Source: Pseudophaeobacter arcticus DSM 23566 (GTDB taxonomy: Bacteria > Pseudomonadota > Alphaproteobacteria > Rhodobacterales > Rhodobacteraceae). From it: a stretch of 64,000 nt of DNA. Positions 1-8,918 of the stretch are shown piece after piece. Every line of letters starts with the position of its first letter. Position 1 is the stretch's first letter. The notes beneath the pieces are model-generated. The model worked only from the letters and a program-made list of their open reading frames with translations. It had not been told where the DNA came from and ran no database searches. Made by a program: the position numbers and the translations under genes. The DNA lies in the NCBI RefSeq assembly GCF_000473205.1, contig NZ_KI421507.1, positions 3,891,057 to 3,955,056 on the forward strand, read 5' to 3'.

Positions 1-535
1 GCACGGTGGAAAGCCGCAGGCGGCTGGTCAGAAGGACCTGCTCAGGCACCATCTGTCCGCTGCGTAGCAATTGGGTCTGCACGGATTTTGAGGGGGTGAA
101 GACTGCGTCAAAGCCACTAAAGATGCGATGGCGCTGATCCGGCAGCCAGCGCAGCTTGCGGGCAGGCATCTCACTGTCCAGGATATCGACCAGCAGCGCA
201 GAGCCTCCCTGCTCTCGCATCTGCCGCAACAGCCCCCGGCGCAGGTGTCCGCCGGCCCAGAGGCACAGATCGGGTTGCCAGTGGTTGAGGAAGGCCTTGG
301 CCTCGCTGGTTTGATCGTCGGGCAGGGGACCGAGCATAAAATTGCAGCCTTCAAACGCTGGAACCTCGCCCATTTCGGCCTCCCAGGTGGCCAGGACCAC
401 CAGATCCGGGCGCATGGCCTTGAGCCGCTGGCCAATGTCACAGAGTGCCAGAAAGCGCTCGATGCTGGTGGCATGGACCCACAGGATTTCTCCCGCAGGC
501 CGGGCAGATGCGGAGAGTGTTTGCGGCTCAGTCAT
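1..535 (-). CDS. KDO transferase-like glycosyltransferase, N-terminal part (cut by window edge)
   Basis: This reading frame starts at an ATG at 535 and runs off the left edge after 178 codons. The translation begins MTEPQTLSASARPAGEILWV and contains WVHATSIERF, LVVLATWEAE and LCLWAGGHLRRGLL, which resemble the N-terminal GT-B half of 3-deoxy-D-manno-octulosonate transferases (WaaA/KdtA) that act on lipid A at the inner membrane. The next gene upstream, 40 bp away, is the inositol-phosphatase-like gene, as in other Rhodobacterales KDO-transferase neighbourhoods. The sugar-nucleotide-binding C-terminal half is not visible, so the assignment rests on the N-terminal domain and context. It could be a second, divergent WaaA paralogue. 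Confidence 0.62.
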   Translation of the reverse strand, partial: MTEPQTLSASARPAGEILWVHATSIERFLALCDIGQRLKAMRPDLVVLATWEAEMGEVPAFEGCNFMLGPLPDDQTSEAKAFLNHWQPDLCLWAGGHLRRGLLRQMREQGGSALLVDILDSEMPARKLRWLPDQRHRIFSGFDAVFTPSKSVQTQLLRSGQMVPEQVLLTSRLRLSTV

Positions 536-575
536 TGGTGCCCAGTCATATGCGCTGTGTGGAGGCCATTGCCGG

Positions 576-1382
576 TCATTGCCCCGCAATGCCGGGACCC
601 TTTGGGTCAAGAGCCTGCAACAGCTCAAGATGCGTTGCGGGGGCTGCCGCCACAACCCCATCCAACAGAGGCGTTGGATTGTTGAACAGCAAAGGCCTGT
701 TCAGCCGGTCGCTGATTAGCCCGCCTGCTTCGCGCAGGATGAGATCGCCGGCGGCAATATCCCATTCCCAGCTGCGCCGCAGTGTCAGCATGGCGCTGTA
801 GCCCCCGTCCGCAACGCGGGCCAGCCGATAGGCCAGCGACGGGCGGTAGCTGCGGTGAAAGGCTGGTGCGGCCCCCCCCAGCCAGTGCTGCGCATCAAGG
901 TTTGGCTTGGCGGTGAGGACCTTTGCAGCACTCAGCGCTGCGGGCGCCGCTACCGAGATCGCTGCCCCATTGCAAAAGGCGCCATCACCTTTGGCAGCGG
1001 TATAGAGCAAATCCCGTTGCGGCAGGTAGATCACCGCTGCGGTGACCTCACCACGATCTGCCACCGCCAGGGAATGCGCCCAGGTGGCTGAGCCTTCGGC
1101 AAAGCTGCGGGTGCCATCAATAGGATCAATGATGAAGACCCGGTCTTTGCTCAACCGCGCGGCGCTGTCCTCGCTTTCTTCAGAAAGCCAGCCGTAGTCC
1201 GGCCGCGCCTGTGGCAGCATGGTTTCAAGCATGGCATTTACCGCCAGATCGGCCTCTGTCACCGGGCCCTGGCCGTCGGGTTTGTCCCAGCGCTGGGCGG
1301 ATGGCCCGGAGTATTTGAGCGCGATATCGCCTGCGGCCCTGGCGGCCGAGATCAGGAGAGTGAGGTCTTCAGCTGCCGGCAA
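576..1382 (-). CDS. Inositol monophosphatase family protein, CysQ-like
   Basis: A 268-residue phosphatase of the inositol monophosphatase/3'(2'),5'-bisphosphate nucleotidase superfamily. The metal-binding signatures are visible: WLSEES near residues 65-70, DPIDGTRSF at 86-94 and WEWDIAAGD at 205-213. Such enzymes hydrolyse a phosphate ester with Mg2+ and are cytoplasmic. The substrate cannot be fixed from sequence: PAP recycling (CysQ) and inositol phosphates are both possible. The start overlaps the end of pmbA by 14 bp, so the two are probably co-transcribed together with the KDO-transferase-like gene. Confidence 0.85.
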   Translation of the reverse strand: MPAAEDLTLLISAARAAGDIALKYSGPSAQRWDKPDGQGPVTEADLAVNAMLETMLPQARPDYGWLSEESEDSAARLSKDRVFIIDPIDGTRSFAEGSATWAHSLAVADRGEVTAAVIYLPQRDLLYTAAKGDGAFCNGAAISVAAPAALSAAKVLTAKPNLDAQHWLGGAAPAFHRSYRPSLAYRLARVADGGYSAMLTLRRSWEWDIAAGDLILREAGGLISDRLNRPLLFNNPTPLLDGVVAAAPATHLELLQALDPKGPGIAGQ

Positions 1383-2721
1383 GGGTCATTCCTTCGACCA
1401 TGAGCGAGGGCACCACCCGCGACAGGTAGCTGCGGGCGTCATTTGCCGGTGTCAGAGTTTTCAGCATGTCCCGCAGATTGCCCGCGATGGTGCATTCATT
1501 CACCGGATAGGCGATCTCACCGTTTTCGACCCAATAGCCCGAGGCCCCGCGCGAATAATCGCCGGTATTGGGATTGATGGTTGAGCCAATAAGCGAGGTC
1601 ACCAGCAGACCGGTGCCCATGCCCGCGATCAGCTCGTCGCGGCTGTTCTGGCCGGGGGTCAGCGCGATGTTCCAGTTTGACGGCGACGGCACAGAGCCAA
1701 CACCCCGTGCCGCATTGCCGGTGCTTTGCAGGCCCAGTTTGCGGGCCGAGGCCAGATCCAGGGTCCAGCTGGTCAGGATACCATCCTGAATGATGGCACG
1801 TCGTTGGGTGGGCAGGCCTTCGCCGTCAAAGGGGCGTGACCCGGAAATCCGGGCGCGATGGGGGTCCTCGATGACCGACAGTGTTTCGGGCAGGATCTGT
1901 TCGCCCACCGCGCCCTGCAACCAGGAAGATCCACGGGCGATGGCAGCGCCATTGGCGGCGGAGAGCAGGTGACCGATCAGCGATGACGATATCCGCTCGT
2001 CAAACAAGACCGGGTAGCTGCCGGTCTGCGGGCGGCGTGCGTTGAGCCGCGCCACGGCGCGCTCGCCTGCGATGCGGCCAATATCTGTCGCACTGCGCAG
2101 GTCGTTTTGAAAGGTGCGGGAATCCCCATCATAGTCGCGCTCCATCCCGGCGCCGGTCCCGGCAATCCCGGTACAGGACAGCGACCGGCCTGTGCGCTGA
2201 TAACCACCCGCAAAACCATTGGAGGTGGCCAGGTAGATGCTGTGGTGGCCATAGCTGGCCCCTGCCGCCTGCACCTGGCTGATACCCTGAATGGCGGCGC
2301 AGGCCGCTTCGGCCGCCAGCGCGTCCTGTTGCAGAGTCTCGGGTGCGGGTTCCGGGCTGGGGTCACAAAGCTCCAGCGCGTCCAGATCCCAGTTTTGGGC
2401 CAGCTGATCAGCGCTGGCCAGACCGCTATAGGGATCTTCGGGGGCCTCGCGGGCCATGGCCACGGCGCGTTCCGCCATGGCGATTAGGGTTTCGGGGCGG
2501 CTGTCCGAGGAAGAAACCTGCGCCTGCCGCTGACCAATGAATACCCGCAGCCCCAAATCGGTGCCTTCTGAGCGTTCGGCATGCTCGAGCGTGCCTTCGC
2601 GTACCTCGATGCTGAGAGAGCGGCCTTCGGTGGCCATGGCATCAACGGCATCGGCACCGGCTCGTTTGGCGGCGTCAATCAGGGCGTGGCAAAGCGCTTG
2701 GGGAGACTGGGTCATGGGCAC
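1369..2721 (-). CDS. pmbA: PmbA/TldE metalloprotease subunit
   Basis: A 450-residue protein of the TldD/PmbA family. Diagnostic stretches are the N-terminal EVREGTLEHAERSEGTDLGLR-type beta region, VLFDERISSSLIGHLLSAANG in the middle, and GLLVTSLIG and GYWVENGEIAYPVNECTIAG near the C-terminus. In E. coli TldE (PmbA) pairs with the zinc-bearing TldD subunit to degrade unfolded peptides and mature microcin B17. No TldD-type zinc motif (HExxH) is seen here, consistent with the E subunit. It is the first gene of a minus-strand group with the phosphatase and the KDO-transferase-like gene; tldD is not in the window. Confidence 0.92.
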   Translation of the reverse strand: MPMTQSPQALCHALIDAAKRAGADAVDAMATEGRSLSIEVREGTLEHAERSEGTDLGLRVFIGQRQAQVSSSDSRPETLIAMAERAVAMAREAPEDPYSGLASADQLAQNWDLDALELCDPSPEPAPETLQQDALAAEAACAAIQGISQVQAAGASYGHHSIYLATSNGFAGGYQRTGRSLSCTGIAGTGAGMERDYDGDSRTFQNDLRSATDIGRIAGERAVARLNARRPQTGSYPVLFDERISSSLIGHLLSAANGAAIARGSSWLQGAVGEQILPETLSVIEDPHRARISGSRPFDGEGLPTQRRAIIQDGILTSWTLDLASARKLGLQSTGNAARGVGSVPSPSNWNIALTPGQNSRDELIAGMGTGLLVTSLIGSTINPNTGDYSRGASGYWVENGEIAYPVNECTIAGNLRDMLKTLTPANDARSYLSRVVPSLMVEGMTLAGS

Positions 2722-2784
2722 CTACTGAAGTTGGATTGCTACAAGAGCTAGCCAGACCGGCGCGCTGCCGCAAGGGTGTGGCAC

Positions 2785-2809
2785 AAAAAAGGGCCGCGCG
2801 GGGCGGCCC
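2785..2809 (-). terminator. Intrinsic terminator of the DUF2125 gene
   Basis: On the minus strand a perfect 7-bp GC stem (GGGCCGC/GCGGCCC, 2791-2809) is followed directly by six T. It lies 30 bp after the stop of the DUF2125 gene and reads in the same direction. Confidence 0.85.
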
Positions 2810-2838
2810 TGATTGTTTATTTTCCGCAGAAGAGGCGC

Positions 2839-4359
2839 TTATTTGATGCGCTGGCCATTGGCGTGGATCTGTCCGTCTTCGGAGACCTTGATTTCCGATG
2901 TCAGGGTGTCTTCGCCTTCGCCGGGAACGCCAAACATGCCCATCATCATCCGCGCGCCCATGGCATCGCTGTCGCTGACCAATCCCATTTTAATCAGGTT
3001 GTCGATCAGGCCATTGGCGCCTTCCAGCTGGATATTGGCGGAGCCATCGGGGGCAGGCATACCGTCAAAGGTCACCAGGTCTTCGTTGTTGAAGGTGAAG
3101 TCGCCGGTTCCGGTCAGCTTGGCCCCTGCGGCGGTCACCAGCAGTTGCTTGACGCTGACGGCGTTGAATTCACCAGGCTTTTGAGCGCCACGCTCCATGG
3201 CTTTCATCGATTCCGGGTCAAACATGTCAAACAGCAGTTTGCCCTTGCCAGCCAGATCCAGCACAATTGTGGCCGGATCATGTGGCAGGGTGCCGGTGGG
3301 ATCAACCATGCCCCACAGCATGTCAGGAACCGCAAAATCGCGCAGGGTGATGCCAAGACCAAAATCCTGTTCCTCATCAGACTGGCTCACTGGCATCAAC
3401 AGTTTGAAGCCGGCTTCTGCCATGGTGAGCGCCAGCGGGAAGGGGATTTCTGAGCCGGAGACATTCACCGAGATATCGTTCTGGCCAACGTCATAGGACA
3501 GGCCGTCCTTGCTCATGGTGACACCAAACTGCCCGCCGGCAGAGGTGCTTTGCATGTCAAAGCTGTCGGAGCCGGTAACAGCAATGGCGCTATTGCCGCC
3601 GGTATAGGCGAGCTTGGCATTGATGCTCAGACCCGCTTTGATCAGATCAGACATCTCCGGGCTGTCCAAACCGGATGGAATGGTGCTGGTTGCCGTGCCG
3701 GTGAGGTCGCTGAGGCTGCCTGAGATGGTGCCCGCATCGTCGGAATCCGGGTCTTGGAAGGCGATGTCATAGGCCAGTTTTGCAATCGATTGGGTCTGCG
3801 TGTAGCTACGCTGACCTTCAATCTGCATTGTGGTCTTGGCGACCATATCGCTGATCACCACTGAGGCTTTCAAGGCATCTTCGGGCATTTCTTCGCCGTC
3901 ACCGATGACTTTGCCAAGGGTCAGGGTCGCCTGGCCGGTGGCGTAGTCATAGGTCATGGCCGAGGTATCGCCCGAGACCACCATTGGGCTGCCGTCATGG
4001 GAATACAGGATCTCTGCCGAGAATGTCTCGCCATCGCCTTTGCCAGAAATGGTCATCGGGAATTCTTTGGGCAGCACCACATTGACGCTACCATCGCCAT
4101 TTTCGACAAATTGAATTGACGGCATGGTCACGCCACCCGTGCCGTCCTGCTCGGGCAGGGGCATTGTCATCGAGATATCGCTGACGGTGAGCACATTGCC
4201 GGACTGGCTTTCGGTGCCTGTCACGGTGTAGCCCGTGCCGGTCATATAGGCTTTCCAGTCCGACCAGACATCCTGGGCGCTGACATCAGCAAATGCGCCT
4301 TGGGCGGAGAAAATCAAAACCGCAGCAGCGCCCGTGCCGCGCGCGAGGGAAACTGTCAT
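2839..4359 (-). CDS. DUF2125 domain-containing exported protein
   Basis: The protein has 506 residues from the ATG at 4359. That start is preferred over one 23 codons upstream because an AGAAAGG ribosome site precedes it and the chain then opens with a clean signal peptide (MTVSLARGTGAAAVLIFSAQGAFA). The mature part is rich in Ser, Thr, Gly and Asp with alternating hydrophobic residues, suggesting a beta-rich periplasmic or envelope protein. The repeated LTLGKVIGDG, LSYDVGQND and LAYTGGN segments resemble the AsmA-like/DUF2125 family of alphaproteobacteria, whose biochemical role is unknown. It is a single gene with its own terminator and a divergent promoter region shared with the SDR gene. 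Confidence 0.75.
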   Translation of the reverse strand: MTVSLARGTGAAAVLIFSAQGAFADVSAQDVWSDWKAYMTGTGYTVTGTESQSGNVLTVSDISMTMPLPEQDGTGGVTMPSIQFVENGDGSVNVVLPKEFPMTISGKGDGETFSAEILYSHDGSPMVVSGDTSAMTYDYATGQATLTLGKVIGDGEEMPEDALKASVVISDMVAKTTMQIEGQRSYTQTQSIAKLAYDIAFQDPDSDDAGTISGSLSDLTGTATSTIPSGLDSPEMSDLIKAGLSINAKLAYTGGNSAIAVTGSDSFDMQSTSAGGQFGVTMSKDGLSYDVGQNDISVNVSGSEIPFPLALTMAEAGFKLLMPVSQSDEEQDFGLGITLRDFAVPDMLWGMVDPTGTLPHDPATIVLDLAGKGKLLFDMFDPESMKAMERGAQKPGEFNAVSVKQLLVTAAGAKLTGTGDFTFNNEDLVTFDGMPAPDGSANIQLEGANGLIDNLIKMGLVSDSDAMGARMMMGMFGVPGEGEDTLTSEIKVSEDGQIHANGQRIK

Positions 4360-4501
4360 AGGATAACCTTTCTGCTTATAAGCAAATACAATGGTCCATA
4401 TGGTCAACCGCATCATGATGAGGGTCAAGGTGCCAAGGGCTGGACCGTTCCCCCTAAGCAGTTTACCACATTTGTCATTAGAGGATTTGGAGATTTAGCT
4501 G

Positions 4502-5251
4502 ATGGATATCAAGGGCAAAACAGTGGTCATCACCGGTGCCAGCCGTGGCATTGGGGCGGATGCGGCGCGCGTTTTTGCGCAGGCTGGGGCCAATCTGGCC
4601 TTGCTGGCAAGGAGCTCCGACAGCCTGGCAGCCCTGGCGCAGGAGATCGGCGGAAATGCGCTGGCCTTTGCCTGTGATGTCTCTGAACCCGCAGCGGTCG
4701 CGGCAGCGCTGCAAAAGGCGCATGCGGACTTTGGCAGCCTTGATGTCTTGATCAACAATGCCGGGGTCATCGACCCGATTGCCCGGATCGAAGACGCAGA
4801 CCCGGCGGCCTGGGGTCAATTGATGGATATCAACATCAAGGGCGTTTTTAACGGCATCCACGCGGCGCTGCCGTTGATGAAGTCGGGGGGCGGCGGCACC
4901 ATCATCAATATCGGTTCCGGAGCGGCCTATAATGCGCTGGAAGGCTGGAGCGGTTATTGCACCTCGAAGGCGGGTGTTTTGATGCTGACCAAGGCCCTGC
5001 ATCTGGAAGAGGCCAGCAATGGCATTCGCGTTCTCAGCCTGTCGCCGGGAACCGTGGCCACCGAAATGCAGCGCAAGATCAAAGCCAGCGGCATCAACCC
5101 GGTCAGCCAGATTGACTGGAAAGACCACGTGCCAGCGGAATGGCCCGCCAAGACCCTGTTGTGGATGTGCAGCTCGGATGCGGATGACTTCCTCGGCGAT
5201 GAGGTTTCACTGCGCCTCGAGCTGATCCGTCGCCGGGTGGGCCTGCTATGA
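4502..5251 (+). CDS. Short-chain dehydrogenase/reductase (SDR)
   Basis: A 249-residue classical SDR. It has the NAD(P)-binding TGASRGIG motif at residues 11-18, NNAG at 85-88, the catalytic Ser in NIGSG near 139, and the YxxxK pair (YCTSK, Tyr152/Lys156). A GGAG ribosome site lies before the start. The stop overlaps the start of the following enoyl-CoA hydratase-like gene (ATGA), so the two are translationally coupled and probably act on the same acyl or hydroxyacyl substrate. The substrate cannot be predicted. Confidence 0.9.
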   Translation: MDIKGKTVVITGASRGIGADAARVFAQAGANLALLARSSDSLAALAQEIGGNALAFACDVSEPAAVAAALQKAHADFGSLDVLINNAGVIDPIARIEDADPAAWGQLMDINIKGVFNGIHAALPLMKSGGGGTIINIGSGAAYNALEGWSGYCTSKAGVLMLTKALHLEEASNGIRVLSLSPGTVATEMQRKIKASGINPVSQIDWKDHVPAEWPAKTLLWMCSSDADDFLGDEVSLRLELIRRRVGLL

Positions 5252-5862
5252 TCAATCTCGACATATCCGAGGCGGGGCTCTGGACGGTCACCATAAACCG
5301 GCCGGAAAAGGCCAATTCACTGACCACCGAGATGCTGGAAGAGCTCGTCGATATCGCAGGTCGGGCGCAGGCGGCGCGCGGGCTGATTCTCACCGGAGCT
5401 GGCAAGGTCTTTAGCGCCGGTGCCGACCTGGATGAGGCCCGCGCCGGACTGGCGACCTCCACCGTTTGGGAGCGGCTGTCAGCGGCGCTGGCGGCGGTCC
5501 CCTGTCTCAAGATCGCGGCGCTGAACGGTACATTGGCGGGGGGCGCCAACGGCATGGCGCTGGCCTGCGATATCCGTCTGGCGGTGCCTGGGGCGAAGGT
5601 CTTTTACCCGGTGATGAAGCTCGGCTATCTGCCCCAGCCTTCGGATGTCGGGCGTATGGCTGCGCTGATCGGTCCGGCCCGGACCAAGATGATTCTGGCA
5701 GCAGGACAAAAAATCGAGGCGCCAGAGGCCTGCGCCTGGGGGTTGGTGGATCGGTTGGTGGACCCAGAGGATCTGATGGCACAGGCCCAGGCCCTGCTGG
5801 CGGATTCTCTGGCGGCCAAGATTGAGATCGCCAGCGGTATCCTGGAGATGTGCCAGAGCTAA
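5248..5862 (+). CDS. Enoyl-CoA hydratase/isomerase family protein
   Basis: At 204 residues this crotonase-fold protein is shorter than the usual 255-265, lacking most of the C-terminal trimerisation helices. Family hallmarks are present: ITINRPEKANSLT-type N-terminus (VTINRPEKANSLT), VFSAGADLDEA around residues 55-65, and LAGGANGMALACDIRLA forming the oxyanion-hole region. It would act on acyl-CoA thioesters in the cytoplasm. It overlaps the upstream SDR gene by 4 bp. The short C-terminus leaves the reaction (hydratase, isomerase or hydrolase) open. Confidence 0.82.
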   Translation: MINLDISEAGLWTVTINRPEKANSLTTEMLEELVDIAGRAQAARGLILTGAGKVFSAGADLDEARAGLATSTVWERLSAALAAVPCLKIAALNGTLAGGANGMALACDIRLAVPGAKVFYPVMKLGYLPQPSDVGRMAALIGPARTKMILAAGQKIEAPEACAWGLVDRLVDPEDLMAQAQALLADSLAAKIEIASGILEMCQS

Positions 5863-5964
5863 AGGTCCGCTGCACAGGCCTCGTCTTTTGTACGGTCCTT
5901 CGTTAGGTGCGCTGGGAGAGAGCCCTCCTGAAGTCAGGAGGCCAAAAGCGGGAAAGAGGCCGGG

Positions 5965-7161
5965 ATGGATCAGGAACGGGTATGGGATGCGGTGGTGATT
6001 GGTGGCGGGCCTGCGGGGCTGATGGCTGCTGGTGAACTTGCCGCCCAGGGCCATAGCGTCCTGCTGGTCGAGGCCAAGCCCTCTTTGGGGCGCAAATTCC
6101 TGATGGCAGGGAAATCTGGCCTGAACCTGACCAAGGATGAGCCCCTGGCGCAGTTGTTGCCGCATTTCGGCGCTGCAGCAGAGGCCATGGCGCCAATGAT
6201 CTCGGCCTTCGACTCCAGCGCCATTCAGGACTGGGCGCGGGGGTTGGGACAGGTGCTGTTTACAGGCTCCACCGGCCGGGTCTTCCCTGAGAAAATGAAA
6301 GCCTCGCCGCTGTTGCGCGCCTGGTTGGGCCAGCTGGACGGGTTGGGCGTGACCCAGCGGACCCGCTGGCGCTGGACCGGTTGGCGGGGGGCAGATCTGT
6401 GTTTTGACACCCCCGAAGGGGCGCGGCTGATCAAGGCGCGCAGCACGGTACTGGCGCTGGGCGGCGCCAGCTGGTCCCGGCTGGGCTCGGACGGGGGCTG
6501 GAGCGATATTCTGGCGGCGCAGGATCTTTCGCTGGAGCCCTTCAAACCGGCAAATGCGGGTCTTTTGGTCGATTGGTCACCCCACATGCAGGCGCAGTAC
6601 GGCCAGCCAGTGAAGGGCGTGAAATGGCAGGCGGGCAGCATTGCGTCGCGCGGTGAGGCGGTGATCTCGGCGCGTGGACTGGAGGGCGGCGGGATCTATA
6701 CCGTCAGCGCTGCGGTGCGCGATGGGGCGGATCTACGCGTGGATTTGCTGCCGGACCTGTCCGGTGTGGAGATAACAAAGCGCCTGGCACGGCCTCGTGG
6801 CAAGGCCAGCCTGGCCAATCATCTGCGCCGCAGCTTGAAACTGGGGGCGGCCCGCACTGCCCTGTTGCAGGAATTTGGCCGCCCGCTGCCGCAGGATCCG
6901 GCCAGCTTGGCAACCTTGATCAAGGCGCTACCGGTGAACCATGCGGGCCTGCGTCCCATGGATGAGGCAATCTCGACCGCGGGTGGTCTCAAATGGTCAG
7001 AGCTGACGCCGGATCTGATGCTGGTCAAACGTCCCGGCACATTTTGTGCCGGGGAGATGCTGGATTGGGAAGCACCAACCGGTGGCTATCTGTTGACGGG
7101 CTGTTTTGCCACTGGCCGTTGGGCCGGCCAGGGCGCCGCGCGCTATCTCGCGACCCAGTGA
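5965..7161 (+). CDS. BaiN/RdsA-family NAD(P)/FAD-dependent oxidoreductase (TIGR03862-like)
   Basis: A 398-residue HI0933-like flavoprotein. The N-terminal dinucleotide fold reads VVIGGGPAGLMAAGELA, followed by the family motif GRKFLMAGKSGLNLTKDEP, and near the C-terminus MLDWEAPTGGYLLTGCFATG binds the flavin. The role of this family is poorly defined; members are cytoplasmic. An 8-bp hairpin (CCTCCTGA/TCAGGAGG) lies about 25 bp upstream of the start and could influence initiation. Its stop sits in a short 12-bp tandem repeat and faces the convergent GST gene. Confidence 0.85.
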   Translation: MDQERVWDAVVIGGGPAGLMAAGELAAQGHSVLLVEAKPSLGRKFLMAGKSGLNLTKDEPLAQLLPHFGAAAEAMAPMISAFDSSAIQDWARGLGQVLFTGSTGRVFPEKMKASPLLRAWLGQLDGLGVTQRTRWRWTGWRGADLCFDTPEGARLIKARSTVLALGGASWSRLGSDGGWSDILAAQDLSLEPFKPANAGLLVDWSPHMQAQYGQPVKGVKWQAGSIASRGEAVISARGLEGGGIYTVSAAVRDGADLRVDLLPDLSGVEITKRLARPRGKASLANHLRRSLKLGAARTALLQEFGRPLPQDPASLATLIKALPVNHAGLRPMDEAISTAGGLKWSELTPDLMLVKRPGTFCAGEMLDWEAPTGGYLLTGCFATGRWAGQGAARYLATQ

Positions 7162-7202
7162 CAGGTCCGGTAACAGGCCCGGTAACAACTAGGCCGGGGC
7201 GG

Positions 7203-7796
7203 CTATGTCTTGGTGAGGGCCGCAACCCGTTGATGAGCCGCCCGCCCACGCATTGCCTTGCCGTAGTCCAGCATCGCTTGGTTTTCGACTGGGAACTTGG
7301 CGCCAATGGCCCAGCTCAGGCAATGGGTCAGAACGATATCCGCCAGGGTAAAGTTTTCCCCCATGACAAAGGGGCCTTTGATCAGCGGCGCGATCCGGTC
7401 AAGGTTGCGGCTGAATTCCCACATCAGGCTGGGTTTCACATCCGGCACACGCTGATCCTTGGGCAGGGCAAAGCTGTGGCGGGCGGAGGTCCACAAAACC
7501 GCGTCCAGCTCATCCAGAAAACGCTGGGTCATGGCATCTTGCTGCGCGCGGGCCAGGGTGCCGGCCGGCGCTGTGAGACCACCGTGTTTATCGGCAAGGT
7601 AGGTGATGATCGCGGTCGAATCGGTGAGCACTTCATCCCCTTCTATCAGCGCAGGCACCTTCCCCGAGGCATTCACCTGCAAAATTTCCGGGCTTTGCGG
7701 CCGGGCTGGGGTCAGCTCATAGGGCTGGCCCAGTTCTTCCAGGGCCCATAGCACCCGAAAGCTGCGCGACATAGGCGTTCCGACAACTTTGTACAT
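7203..7796 (-). CDS. Glutathione S-transferase family protein
   Basis: A 197-residue protein with an N-terminal thioredoxin-like domain (MYKVVGTPMSRSFRVLWALEELG), the cis-proline/glutathione site ASGKVPALIEGDEVLTDSTAIITYL, and an all-helical C-terminal domain with FTLADIVLTHCLSWA. The Ser of the PMSRS segment is the likely thiol-activating residue. Such GSTs conjugate or reduce electrophiles with glutathione; the substrate is unknown. It is monocistronic and convergent with the flavoprotein gene. Confidence 0.9.
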   Translation of the reverse strand: MYKVVGTPMSRSFRVLWALEELGQPYELTPARPQSPEILQVNASGKVPALIEGDEVLTDSTAIITYLADKHGGLTAPAGTLARAQQDAMTQRFLDELDAVLWTSARHSFALPKDQRVPDVKPSLMWEFSRNLDRIAPLIKGPFVMGENFTLADIVLTHCLSWAIGAKFPVENQAMLDYGKAMRGRAAHQRVAALTKT

Positions 7797-7889
7797 GATG
7801 ATCTCTCCCTCTTGGACGTTGGCGCCAAGATGAAGCCTGGGGACGAGAGGTCAAGGCTGGAAAGGACATGTGACGCAGCGCGTGCGTCC

Positions 7890-8918
7890 TCAGCGGGCGC
7901 GGCCCAGCATCGACAGCCGGATCAGTGCGCGCTCCATCAGCGCTAGGGCGGGCGCGGTTTGCCCGGCCGACCGCAGCAACAGGTCGGTATCTGTCAGGAT
8001 TGTCAGCGCCCGTTGCACCCGATCTGCCCCCCAGCCCTGCGCCTGACGCAGCACCCTGTCGCGGCGCTTGCCATAGAGCGGCGGACGCAACCGGCCAATG
8101 CCCTGCGCGGGACCGCCGGGATCGGCGGTAACGGTGTAAAGCGTGCGAAAATGCCGGGTGGCGCCAATACACAGTGTCACGGCATTGGTGCCCTGTGACT
8201 GTAACCTGCTGATCAGGGGGCCAATTTCGGCGGTGCGCCCCTCGGCCACCACATTCAGCACATCGTCCAGGGCTGCCTCGGTCGATTGTGGCGCCACCGC
8301 CTGGATATCCTCCAGTGACAAAGGCGCAGTGTCGCCATGTTTATAAAGCGACAGCTTGTCGATCATCCGCGAGAAATCCCCAGGACCAATGTCATTGGCA
8401 ATATCAGTCAGCGCCAACATGCTGTCATTTGGCACATCGCGGATCTGCGCCGCACCCAGGATGCGCTCGATCTCCCCCCGCGAGGGGGGATCGTCATAGA
8501 TGCCGGTAGCATAGGCATTTGCGTGGCTTTCAAACCCCTTGCGCAGCTTTGAGGTGGCTTTGAGCTGACCGGCGGTGACGATAATCTGCGCGTCGCCGGG
8601 CTGCCATTCTTCAAGCGCGGCCAGAATCGCCGGGGCGGCGGTGTCGTTGGCCTCTTCCACAAATACGGCGCGGGCACCGGGGAAAAACCCCACCGCCTTG
8701 ACCGCGTCCAACAACTGGGCGGGATCTTTGCGCAGCTCGCTGCCGGGCATCCGGGTCAGCCGCATTTCCTCATCTGCGCCAGGCCCCAGCAGGGCAGCCA
8801 GCATCTGCTGCCGCTTTAGCGCCACCCGCATGGCATCGGCGCCATAGATCAGCAGCCCGGTCTTGGAGGGATCCGGGCGCTGGCAATAGGCATCGGTGTC
8901 ACGCGGCGAAAGCTTCAT
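7890..8918 (-). CDS. holA: DNA polymerase III subunit delta
   Basis: A 342-residue clamp-loader delta subunit. The N-terminal segment KTGLLIYGADAMRVALKRQQML and the EEMRLTRMPGSELRKDPAQLLDAVKAVGFFPGARAVFVEEA region fit the delta AAA+-like domain, and the C-terminal helical part (DRVLRQAQGWGADRVQRAL) fits the collar domain. It opens the beta sliding clamp within the replisome. It is the last gene of the leuS-lptE-holA group; its ATG overlaps the lptE stop by 4 bp. Confidence 0.88.
   Translation of the reverse strand: MKLSPRDTDAYCQRPDPSKTGLLIYGADAMRVALKRQQMLAALLGPGADEEMRLTRMPGSELRKDPAQLLDAVKAVGFFPGARAVFVEEANDTAAPAILAALEEWQPGDAQIIVTAGQLKATSKLRKGFESHANAYATGIYDDPPSRGEIERILGAAQIRDVPNDSMLALTDIANDIGPGDFSRMIDKLSLYKHGDTAPLSLEDIQAVAPQSTEAALDDVLNVVAEGRTAEIGPLISRLQSQGTNAVTLCIGATRHFRTLYTVTADPGGPAQGIGRLRPPLYGKRRDRVLRQAQGWGADRVQRALTILTDTDLLLRSAGQTAPALALMERALIRLSMLGRAR

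Noticed and set aside
7158..7190. Almost three 12-bp tandem units (GTRACAGGYCCG) at the flavoprotein gene end
   Set aside because: Too short and too few copies to be more than slippage between convergent genes.
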